DNA of 55,810 nt from CAZMGT01 sp964565895. GTDB taxonomy: Bacteria; Armatimonadota; Zipacnadia; UBA1398; CAZMGT01. Shown piece after piece: positions 49,282-55,810 of this stretch. Positions within the stretch are counted from its first letter, which is position 1, and every line of letters begins with the position of its first letter. The stretch covers positions 1 through 55,810 of the forward strand of contig CAZMGT010000020.1 of the NCBI GenBank assembly GCA_964565895.1, given 5' to 3'. The notes beneath the pieces were generated by a model. It was not told where the DNA came from. It did not search any database and saw only the letters and a list, made by a program, of their open reading frames with translations. Made by a program: the position numbers and the translations under genes.

Positions 49282-50097
49282 CTAGCCGGCGATGAGCTTT
49301 TTGCTCCGCGTATACTGCAGCTCGCGCTGCGCTTCCGCTCCCTCCAGGACCTCGCGCACGATGGCCACGTCTTCGTCTACTTCCTCGGGGCTTAAGCAGC
49401 CCAAGCAAACCATGTCGATAGGCCGAATGGTGCTAAACACAAAGCGCAGGCCCGTCGGAGGAAGCACGCGCCCCGCAGCCAGCGGCTTAATGCACATTAC
49501 CGGCTTTTTGGCGTTGTTAATAACCCGCTGCATCCAGTCCGTCTCCAGCGGGCAGAGAAAGCCAATGGGGTTGTAGATGGCGATATACGTCTCCACGTCT
49601 AGCCCAGACTCGTCGGCGCAGCGGATCGCCTCCGGCCGGTGAGTAGAGAGCCCGGGGATCATCCCCTGCTCGCGGATAAACGCGCAGATCTCCTCCATGC
49701 CCACAATGCGGTTTTCCGCGGGGACGACGCGGGCGTCTACGTAGCTTGTGTGGGGCATGCAGATCTTAGCCCCGTGGTCGGCGCACCAGCGAATGTTGTC
49801 CTTGAGGTCCTCGGGATCCTCGCCCCAGGGGGTGCAGATCCACACCCACTCCTGCCCCGTTTGGTCCTTGAGCATTTGGAGGCAGCGGAACATGGGCTCG
49901 ACGTTGGGGCTAATGACGGCGTTCACCCCGTGCTTGGCGAACGCCGCCATTACCTCAACGATGCGCTCGAGGGTGAAGTATCGCCTAAGCCAGCGGTCGC
50001 GCGCGGCGCTGAAGTGCGAGTAGCCGAAAAACGTGTTGCTCCCGCAGATGAGGCGGGAGACCTCTACGCCGCCCACGGTGGTTGTGGGGAAAGCCAC
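49282..50097 (-). CDS. Aldo/keto reductase-like TIM-barrel protein of unknown function
   Basis: 271 residues from a GTG at 50097 with GGAGGGAGGG upstream. The N-terminus (TVGGVEVSRLICGSNTFFGY) resembles aldo/keto reductases, and barrel-like strands follow (GVNAVISPN; WVWICTPWG; GLSTHRPEAI; PVMCIKPLAAG). The classical Asp-Tyr-Lys-His set is not obvious and it is shorter than typical members (~300), so reductase activity is uncertain. It lies 26 bases downstream of argG on the same strand and is probably co-transcribed with it. Confidence 0.65.
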   Translation of the reverse strand: MAFPTTTVGGVEVSRLICGSNTFFGYSHFSAARDRWLRRYFTLERIVEVMAAFAKHGVNAVISPNVEPMFRCLQMLKDQTGQEWVWICTPWGEDPEDLKDNIRWCADHGAKICMPHTSYVDARVVPAENRIVGMEEICAFIREQGMIPGLSTHRPEAIRCADESGLDVETYIAIYNPIGFLCPLETDWMQRVINNAKKPVMCIKPLAAGRVLPPTGLRFVFSTIRPIDMVCLGCLSPEEVDEDVAIVREVLEGAEAQRELQYTRSKKLIAG

Positions 50098-50123
50098 GCG
50101 CGGGCCCTCCCTCCGCAGGCCAG

Positions 50124-51386
50124 CTAGCCGCCGGCGCCCTTTTGCATCTTCTCCGCGCGCTTGGCCAAGATCTCAAACGGCAAGCCGCGAATCTTTGCCG
50201 CGTCGGTGCACTGCACCTGGCTAAACCCCGTGCCGTCCGGCCCGATAGAGCGGATCTCGGGGTAAAACAGCGAGGTCTCCGACTCGCGCGCCACGATGTC
50301 GATCGTCCCCCGGTAGAGCTTGACGGTAATGTCGCCGCAGACCACGTCCTGGGTGGCCTCGATGAACGCGTCGAGGGCCTTGCGCAGGGGATGGAACCAC
50401 TCCCCGTGGTAGACCATATAGGCCCACTTCTGCTCCACGCCCTTTTTGAACTGTAGCTCGTCCTTGGTCAGGCACATGGCCTCAAGATCGCGGTGCGTTT
50501 TGAGGACGATCTGCGCCGCGGGAGCCTCGTAAAGCTCGCGCGACTTAAGGTCCATAATCCCGTCCTCGAAGATGTCGATCTTGCCGATGCCGTGCTTTCC
50601 GCCGAGCTCGTTAAGGGCGGGGATGAGCTCTTTGAGGGGCATGCGCTGGCCGTCGAGGGCCACGGGCAGCCCGGCCTCGTAGGTAATGGTAATCGTCGCC
50701 GGCTCGGGCTCGGCCTTCTCCGGCGGGACGTACCACATCCACACGTCGTCGGGGATCTCCATGTTCAGGCCGATCGCCCCGGAGGCGATGGAGCGGCACC
50801 ACATGGTCTTGTCGTCGCCGCCGCGGATGGGATCGGTAATCGGGATGCCCCAGGCTTTGGAGAGCTCCTCCTCTTCCACGCGGGAAAGGTCGAAGTCGCG
50901 CACGGGGACGAGAACGGTCAGCGCTGGGGCGAAGAGCTTAAACACGTTGTGCATGCGATACTGGTCGTTGCCCTTGCCTGTGGAGCCCTCGACGATGGCA
51001 TCGCAGCCCTCGGCCTGGGCGATCTGGGCCACCTTTTGGGCGATAAGCTGGCGAGTCATCGAGGTGGAGACAGGATAGCCCTCGTAGTCGGAGTTGGCGC
51101 GAATGGCGCGGGCCATCCAGTCCTCGGTAAACTCGTCTTTGGCGTCGACGAGGCGGGGCTCGATACCCAAGTGCTTGGCCTTTTCGAAGGCAAGCTTGAT
51201 TTCCTCCTCGCCTTGGCCGACGTCGAGGGTAATGGGTAAGATCTCCTCCGCGTTATACTTCCTGCGCAAAAGCTCCACGCAGAGCGCCGAATCTAGCCCG
51301 CCGGAATAGGCGAGCGCGGCCTTTTTCACCTGGGGAACCGGCGTGCGCTCGATACGCTCGATTACCTGCTGGACGTCCACTTCCAT
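50124..51386 (-). CDS. argG: Argininosuccinate synthase
   Basis: 420 residues; ATG at 51386 behind GGAGAG. It joins citrulline and aspartate using ATP in arginine synthesis. The N-type PP-loop is AYSGGLDSALCVELL, and further family blocks are EGSTGKGNDQYR and GIGKIDIFEDGIMDLKSRE in segments. The sequence VKLYRGTIDIVARES near the C-terminus is also typical. Length is slightly above the usual ~400. No other arg gene is in the window, so this is an isolated arginine gene with its own upstream promoter. Confidence 0.95.
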   Translation of the reverse strand: MEVDVQQVIERIERTPVPQVKKAALAYSGGLDSALCVELLRRKYNAEEILPITLDVGQGEEEIKLAFEKAKHLGIEPRLVDAKDEFTEDWMARAIRANSDYEGYPVSTSMTRQLIAQKVAQIAQAEGCDAIVEGSTGKGNDQYRMHNVFKLFAPALTVLVPVRDFDLSRVEEEELSKAWGIPITDPIRGGDDKTMWCRSIASGAIGLNMEIPDDVWMWYVPPEKAEPEPATITITYEAGLPVALDGQRMPLKELIPALNELGGKHGIGKIDIFEDGIMDLKSRELYEAPAAQIVLKTHRDLEAMCLTKDELQFKKGVEQKWAYMVYHGEWFHPLRKALDAFIEATQDVVCGDITVKLYRGTIDIVARESETSLFYPEIRSIGPDGTGFSQVQCTDAAKIRGLPFEILAKRAEKMQKGAGG

Positions 51387-51687
51387 CGCTCATCTCTCCA
51401 CACAGCGAGCCTTGGCCCGCGTAGTCTTCCGCTCAGAAACCCCGAGCAGACCAAGCACTACATACTATGCCAAACACCTGCGCTGTGCAAGGAAAATCCG
51501 GTCACATTTTCGTTGCCTTGGGCGCGGGTCGCTTGGGGGAAAACCGTATACGTAGAAAAAAAGGCGCTTTTGCCCCATCGCCAGAAAAACGCACAAAAGC
51601 CGCGCGCACAAAGCGCACGACACGCGGCGAAGCGGGTGAGCAACGACGAAGCGAAAACGCCCCTGGCTGTGGATTGCTCTGGGCGCC
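51387..51687. other. Divergent promoter region between argG and the efflux operon
   Basis: About 300 bases, AT-richer than its surroundings (for example GAAAAAAAGG near 51555-51563). It carries the argG promoter listed separately. Towards the efflux operon there is GTATAC at 51546, but no -35 box at the right spacing was found. The last ~50 bases appear to encode the missing N-terminus of the efflux adaptor in a shifted frame. Confidence 0.4.
51462..51490 (-). promoter_or_regulatory. argG: Sigma-70-like promoter for argG
   Basis: Read on the minus strand: TTGCAC (51490-51485), a 17-base spacer, TAGTAT (51467-51462). Five of six positions match consensus in the -10 and four in the -35. It lies about 75 bases before the argG ATG, leaving a short leader. 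No operator-like ARG box was identified. Confidence 0.55.
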
Positions 51688-52557
51688 GTGGCCCTTGCGC
51701 TTGTCGGGCACAAGCTGGCGAGCGTTGCCCTGGGGCCGCGGGTAGAGGCCGCCCGGGTGCGCCGTGGCCCTCTGCGCGCAACGATCTCCTGCCCCGGCGT
51801 TGTTGAGGGAAAGGTGGCCAAGGTTTCCTGCCACGCCGCGGGGGTGGTGCGCGAGGTTTATAGAGACGAGGGCGACTGGGTGGCCGAGGGCGAAGCGCTC
51901 TGCCGCGTGAGCGCGCAGCCGGGAGTTCCCGGGAGCTCGGCGCAGAGTATGCTCGCCGCAGAGGTCGTCCGCGCCCCGTTTGACGGCCGAGTCGCTCGGC
52001 GCTATGTCGACGCCGGCGACGCGGCCATCCCCGGCCGCCCGCTGTTTGCTGTTGTTAAGCCGGACAGCGCTTGGGTCGTCGCCCTGGTGGACGATACCGA
52101 CGCGGGGAAACTCGCTGTGGGGCAAAAGATGCGCGTCTCTGCCCCAGCCTATCTCAGCCAGCCCATCGTGGGCCGCATTACGCACATCGGCGAGATCGCC
52201 GAGCCGCGCAACCCGGACGGCACGGGCGGAAAGGTCGTCCGTGTGCGCGTTGACCTGCCCAGCCTCCCTCCATCGTTTAAGCCCGGCGTGGAAGTTGACG
52301 TAGACGCCACGGTAACCCTGCGCAACGATGCCCTGCTCTGCCCGGTAGACGCCATCATCCAGGAAGACGAGGAGACGTTTGTGTGGCTCGTACGCGGGGG
52401 GCGGGTGCGCAAGCAAGCGGTGCGCATTGGGCTTAACAACTACCAGTTCGCCGAGGTCCTCGAGGGCTTGGCCGAGGGCGACATCGTCGTTACCGCTGGG
52501 AAAACCGGCCTCGCCCCTGGCCGGCGCGTGCGCGCAACCCTCGCCGCGACGGAATAA
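51688..52557 (+). CDS. Efflux periplasmic adaptor (MacA/DevB/HlyD type), N-terminus possibly frameshifted
   Basis: 289 residues from the GTG at 51688, the first standard start in this frame. Adaptor features: lipoyl-like halves (ISCPGVVEGKVAKVSCHAAG; VRAPFDGRVARRYVDAGD) flanking a very short hairpin, a beta barrel (VALVDDTDAGKLAVGQKM) and a membrane-proximal tail. The frame stays open back to a stop at 51637-51639 and encodes a good anchor (RPWLWIALGAVALALVG) before the GTG, with no start codon for it. A GTG at 51636 in another frame encodes SNDEAK; removing one A from the AAAA run at 51654-51657 joins the two. Either a sequence error or a real mutation is likely. Confidence 0.75.
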   Translation: MALALVGHKLASVALGPRVEAARVRRGPLRATISCPGVVEGKVAKVSCHAAGVVREVYRDEGDWVAEGEALCRVSAQPGVPGSSAQSMLAAEVVRAPFDGRVARRYVDAGDAAIPGRPLFAVVKPDSAWVVALVDDTDAGKLAVGQKMRVSAPAYLSQPIVGRITHIGEIAEPRNPDGTGGKVVRVRVDLPSLPPSFKPGVEVDVDATVTLRNDALLCPVDAIIQEDEETFVWLVRGGRVRKQAVRIGLNNYQFAEVLEGLAEGDIVVTAGKTGLAPGRRVRATLAATE

Positions 52558-52559
52558 CA

Positions 52560-53270
52560 ATGGCCGACGAGCACATTGTCCGCCTGCGCAACGTGACCAA
52601 GGTCTACGGCAGCGGTCGCACGGCGGTGCGCGCGCTGTCCGAGGTAACCCTCGATGTCCCGCGCGGGGCGCTCGTTGTCCTTCTCGGGCCGAGTGGGTCG
52701 GGAAAGACGACGCTAATGAACCTCGTTGGGGGGCTAGACCGCCCGACCTCGGGCGAGATTATCGTCGAGGGCCGGGACATCGCCAAGCTCGGCGACGAGG
52801 AGCTTACCGAATATCGCCGGCAAACAGTGGGCTTTGTCTTCCAATTCTTCAACCTTGTCCCCACGCTCACCGCGCTGGAGAACGTCGAGCTTGTGGGCGA
52901 GCTTTCGCAAAACCCGGGCCACGCCGCGGAGCTGCTCGAGCGCGTCGGCTTGGGCGAGCACCTGCACCACTACCCGGGGCAGCTCAGCGGGGGCGAGCAA
53001 CAGCGCGTGGCTATCGCGCGGGCCCTGGTTAAGCGCCCCAGGCTCCTGCTTGCCGACGAACCCACGGGCAACTTGGACTACGAAACCGGCGTGCTCGTCC
53101 TCGAGACGATCTGGCGCATTAACCGCGAGGACGGGGTTACGGTAATGATGGTTACCCACAACAACCCGCAGGCGGAGATGGCCGATATCGTCGTGCGCCT
53201 GCGCAGCGGGAGCATCGCCGAGCTTAAGGAGAACAAGGCGCCGGCGCAGCCGAAGGAGCTGAAGTGGTAA
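52560..53270 (+). CDS. ABC transporter ATP-binding protein (MacB/LolD/DevA type)
   Basis: 236 residues, usual for this family; two bases separate it from the adaptor gene. Walker A GPSGSGKTT (~aa 43-51), Q-loop FVFQFFNLVPTLTALENV, signature LSGGEQQRVAIARALV, Walker B LLLADEPTGNLD and the H-loop MMVTHNN are all intact. It energises the FtsX-like permease encoded next, probably for export or lipoprotein/lipid mechanotransmission. Substrate unknown. Confidence 0.95.
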   Translation: MADEHIVRLRNVTKVYGSGRTAVRALSEVTLDVPRGALVVLLGPSGSGKTTLMNLVGGLDRPTSGEIIVEGRDIAKLGDEELTEYRRQTVGFVFQFFNLVPTLTALENVELVGELSQNPGHAAELLERVGLGEHLHHYPGQLSGGEQQRVAIARALVKRPRLLLADEPTGNLDYETGVLVLETIWRINREDGVTVMMVTHNNPQAEMADIVVRLRSGSIAELKENKAPAQPKELKW

Positions 53271-53273
53271 GCG

Positions 53274-55667
53274 GTGCGTCTGCTTAGCGTAAAGGCCATG
53301 CGCGACGTGTGGGCGGCCCGGGGGCAGTCCGCGGCGCTCGCGGCGATGGTTTTCCTCGGGGTGTTTTTGTTCGAGTCCTCCTGGGCCTCGTTTCGCGGGC
53401 TCAGCGCATCGTACGATGCGTTTTATCGCAAGACGCACCTTGCCGACTTTACCATTGCCTTCTACCGCGGGCCGCGAGCGATAACGCGGCAGCTTGAGCA
53501 AATCCCCGGCGTGCGCCGCGCCGAGGGGCGGATTGTGCGCGATGTGCGGTTTGAGCATCCCCACGCCGCGGTGCCCACGACGAGCGGCAGGCTGATCTCC
53601 CTCCCCGCGGGGCGGCACCCCGAGGTGAACGATATTTGGGTGCAGCAGGGGCGCTATCTTCAGCCCGGGCGGCGGCGCGAGCTTATTTTGGAAAAAAGGT
53701 TTGCCCAATACCACGGCTATCGCCTCGGCGAGCTGGTGTGCGTCGTTGTCCGAGGAAAGCGCATTCCGTTCCGCATCGTGGGGTTTGCCACAAGCCCGGA
53801 GTATCTCTACGTCGTGCGCAGCAGGCAATACCTGTTTCCCGCGCACGCGAGCTTCGGCGTGGCGTGGATCGCTCGGCGCGACAGCGAGGAGCTTTTCGGC
53901 ATGGAGGGGGAGATAAACGAGGTCTGCTGCGCTGCGGACCGTGCGCTGCGCGACCGGGCGATGGCCATTGCCTACGCCAACCTGCGGCGCTATGGGGCGC
54001 AGCTCCCCGAGCCCCAGGAGAAGCAGCCGAGCAAGTCGCTGCTTCAGATGGACCTCGACGGCTTTGCCATGATGGCCGTGCTCTTTCCCGCGCTGTTTTT
54101 GACCTGCGCAGCGCTAACCGCCTATGCCGCAATGTCGCGCACGGTGCACATGCAGCGGCATCAGATTGGCTTCCTCCGAGCGAGCGGGCTAAGCGCGTGG
54201 CAGGTGGCCTTGCATTTTGTGCACATGGGGGCGGTGCTCGGGTTTCCCGGGGCGATTTTGGGGATGATCGCCGGGGCGTGGATGGCCGGGGTTATCACGC
54301 GATATTATCTGCGCGCGCTGGGGGTAGACATCCCGGCGATCGTCCACCCCTGGGCCCCGGGGGCGTTCGGCGCGGCACTGGGCGTGGGGACGACGGTGCT
54401 CGCGAGCCTTGTTCCGGCGTGGCGCGCGGCGCGCCTTTCGCCGGCGGAGGCCCTCCGCCCGGAGGCGGGGGCAACGGCGCAGTTTGAGCCGCCGCGCTGG
54501 CTCAGCGCGGCCCTCGGCCGGCTGCCCTGTCTTGCCCGGCTGCCCTTGCTCAACCTCCTCCGCCAAGCGCAGCGCACGGCATATACGGCCATCGGCGTGG
54601 CCTTTGGCATGGCCCTGATGATCAGCTCCGTCGCGCAGATCGATTCGCTTGAGGCCACACTCGATTATTACTTCCGCGAGGTGCGCAACTACGACTTAAT
54701 GATTACCTTCGAGCGGCCGCGCAGCGCGAACATCGTGGAGGTCGTTAAGCACTGGCCGGGCGTGCGCTGGGCGGAAAGCGCGGTGGAGCTGCCCGTGCGC
54801 GTGAGCCGCGGCGGGGTGTCGCGCGACACAGTGGTTACCGGCCTGCGGCCGGGAAGCAAGCTGCAGAAGTTCGTAGACGTGCGCGGGCGACCGGTGCGCG
54901 GCGAGGGCGAGGGCGTGTGGCTCACGCGGGCCATGGCGCGCAGCTTGGGCGTGGAGCCGGGCGACCTGTTGCGCCTGGACTATGCGTTTAACTCGCGCTA
55001 TCTGCGTGCCTCGGCGCCTGCGCGCGTGCGAGGGATCATTCAGCAGCCGGTGGGCAATATGCTCTATGCCTCGGAGCAGTTCATTATGGAGCGCCTGGGG
55101 CGGCGCGTGGGCCTGGGCGAGGGGCAAGTGGGCGGGGTGTTGATTAAAGCCGACCCGCGGCTGGCAGACAGCGTCAAACGCAGGGCCTACGACATGGATG
55201 GCGTGGTATATGTTGACGATACGCAGCGCGCGCTGCGCCAGATTGAAGAGATGATGGCCCTGTTTTACGCCTATATCGGGCTGATGGTTATGTTCGGCGT
55301 GGGGCTTGCTGCGGCAGTGGCGTTTAACATGATCTCGATGAACATTTTCGAGCGCCGCTCGGAGCTCGCTTCGCTGCGGGCGATGGGCCTGCGCGTGCGC
55401 GAGATGACGCGGCTGGTTACCGTGGAGAACCTGCTTGCCGTGGGTTTGGGCGTGCTCGTCGGGTTGCCCTGCGGCTATGGGCTTTCGCGATATATTTTCC
55501 TCTCCTACGAGACGGAGCAGATGGCCATGCTCTTCGTAATTAGTTTGCGCACTTATCTTGTCGCGGTTGTCCTTTCACTGCTTCTGTGCTTGGTTTCGCA
55601 ACTTCCCCCGCTGCGGGAAATCATAAAAATGGACCTTGCCGCAATGACGCGCGAGCGCGCAGGCTAA
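53274..55667 (+). CDS. FtsX-like ABC permease (two FtsX cores)
   Basis: 797 residues from a GTG three bases after the ATPase gene, with AAGGAG ~20 bases upstream inside that gene. It has an N-terminal helix (AALAAMVFLGVFLFESSW), a large external domain, three helices (MMAVLFPALFLTCAALTAYA onward), a fourth/fifth helix pair (TAIGVAFGMALMISS), a second external domain and three final helices (YIGLMVMFGVGLAAAVAFN; NLLAVGLGVLVGLPCG; VVLSLLLCLV). The double-core layout matches DevC/YbbP-like or AdeT-type permeases more than four-helix MacB. With the adaptor it forms a tripartite-type exporter. Confidence 0.9.
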   Translation: MRLLSVKAMRDVWAARGQSAALAAMVFLGVFLFESSWASFRGLSASYDAFYRKTHLADFTIAFYRGPRAITRQLEQIPGVRRAEGRIVRDVRFEHPHAAVPTTSGRLISLPAGRHPEVNDIWVQQGRYLQPGRRRELILEKRFAQYHGYRLGELVCVVVRGKRIPFRIVGFATSPEYLYVVRSRQYLFPAHASFGVAWIARRDSEELFGMEGEINEVCCAADRALRDRAMAIAYANLRRYGAQLPEPQEKQPSKSLLQMDLDGFAMMAVLFPALFLTCAALTAYAAMSRTVHMQRHQIGFLRASGLSAWQVALHFVHMGAVLGFPGAILGMIAGAWMAGVITRYYLRALGVDIPAIVHPWAPGAFGAALGVGTTVLASLVPAWRAARLSPAEALRPEAGATAQFEPPRWLSAALGRLPCLARLPLLNLLRQAQRTAYTAIGVAFGMALMISSVAQIDSLEATLDYYFREVRNYDLMITFERPRSANIVEVVKHWPGVRWAESAVELPVRVSRGGVSRDTVVTGLRPGSKLQKFVDVRGRPVRGEGEGVWLTRAMARSLGVEPGDLLRLDYAFNSRYLRASAPARVRGIIQQPVGNMLYASEQFIMERLGRRVGLGEGQVGGVLIKADPRLADSVKRRAYDMDGVVYVDDTQRALRQIEEMMALFYAYIGLMVMFGVGLAAAVAFNMISMNIFERRSELASLRAMGLRVREMTRLVTVENLLAVGLGVLVGLPCGYGLSRYIFLSYETEQMAMLFVISLRTYLVAVVLSLLLCLVSQLPPLREIIKMDLAAMTRERAG

Positions 55668-55754
55668 GCCCCAAAGCAAGGGGAAGTTTCTTAAGCAAGG
55701 AACGGGGCAGGCTGGGGCGAATAGCCTGCGCTGGCGAGAGGAAGGTGAGCGACG

Positions 55755-55810
55755 GTGAAGCTGACGCGGCGGGAGGCACTTGCCCGGCTGGCTTCGGCGG
55801 CGGTTAGATC
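55755..55810 (+). CDS. 5' end of an unidentified gene with possible Tat signal (truncated by window edge)
   Basis: GTG at 55755 preceded by AGGAAGG ten bases upstream gives MKLTRREALARLASAAVR before the window ends. The RR pair followed by hydrophobic residues suggests a twin-arginine signal. The frame is open to the edge. Too short to assign a family. Confidence 0.45.
   Translation, partial: MKLTRREALARLASAAVR

Noticed and set aside
51546..51552. GTATACG as the -10 box of an efflux operon promoter
   Set aside because: No -35-like sequence lies 16-18 bases upstream; nearest TTGCCT and TTGGGC are too far.
1..55810. tRNA, rRNA, insertion sequence or phage features
   Set aside because: Intergenic stretches were read for T-loop-like sequences, terminal inverted repeats and transposase motifs; none was found.

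Overview
The window is a gene-dense, high-GC bacterial chromosome segment with about 38 protein genes, one cut at each end. I see no rRNA, tRNA, CRISPR array, phage gene or insertion sequence. An NADH-linked Flx/Hdr electron-bifurcation operon points to an anaerobe. Secreted glycan-active proteins, sulfatases, DUF4038, UroD-like and Gfo/Idh/MocA proteins and CBM9-like esterases are a mix often found in uncultivated Armatimonadota, Sumerlaeota or PVC-type bacteria. That placement is inference only; the sequence shows no decisive taxonomic marker. GTG starts are frequent and many genes overlap or abut.

Layout. (1) 1-3659: the end of hdrA followed by flxD, flxC, flxB and flxA, a predicted NADH dehydrogenase/heterodisulfide reductase. 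(2) 3714-5072 (minus): ceramidase-like protein. (3) 5154-10033: five tightly packed genes: a radical SAM enzyme, an endonuclease V family protein that has lost its catalytic residues, a 42-residue membrane protein, a GT-C glycosyltransferase-like membrane protein and a DUF547 lipoprotein. (4) 10155-16381: UroD-like protein, GH140/DUF4038 protein, an exported ADP-ribosylglycohydrolase-family lipoprotein, and a sulfatase-fold protein with Thr where sulfatases carry the formylglycine Cys. (5) 16640-24652: a cytoplasmic hybrid histidine kinase with four PAS domains and a GAF domain, an unknown exported protein, and a heparinase II/III family lyase. (6) 24753-28363: a ribose/xylose-type sugar ABC importer (ATPase, permease, binding lipoprotein). 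(7) 28371-38582: regulatory-domain lipoprotein, second heparinase II/III-like protein, acylphosphatase, DnaQ exonuclease fused to a WYL domain, Tat-exported nitrilase-fold hydrolase, large PD40 beta-propeller protein, canonical sulfatase. (8) 38598-45691: a 1266-residue exported esterase with sugar-binding-like domains, a zinc-ribbon/Pro-rich membrane protein, an oxidoreductase and a membrane-anchored helical protein. (9) 45727-51386: dnaE, an aldo/keto reductase-like protein and argG. (10) 51688-55667: a MacAB/DevBCA-type efflux set (adaptor, ATPase, FtsX permease), then the start of another gene.

How they may work together: the central part (about 11.4-42.4 kb) looks like a dispersed locus for sensing, cleaving and importing sulfated or uronic-acid-rich polysaccharide. 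It uses exported lyases, hydrolases and sulfatases, an ABC sugar importer instead of a SusCD/TonB system, and possibly the PAS/GAF kinase as sensor. The most unusual element is the catalytically stripped endonuclease V whose gene overlaps that of a radical SAM enzyme.
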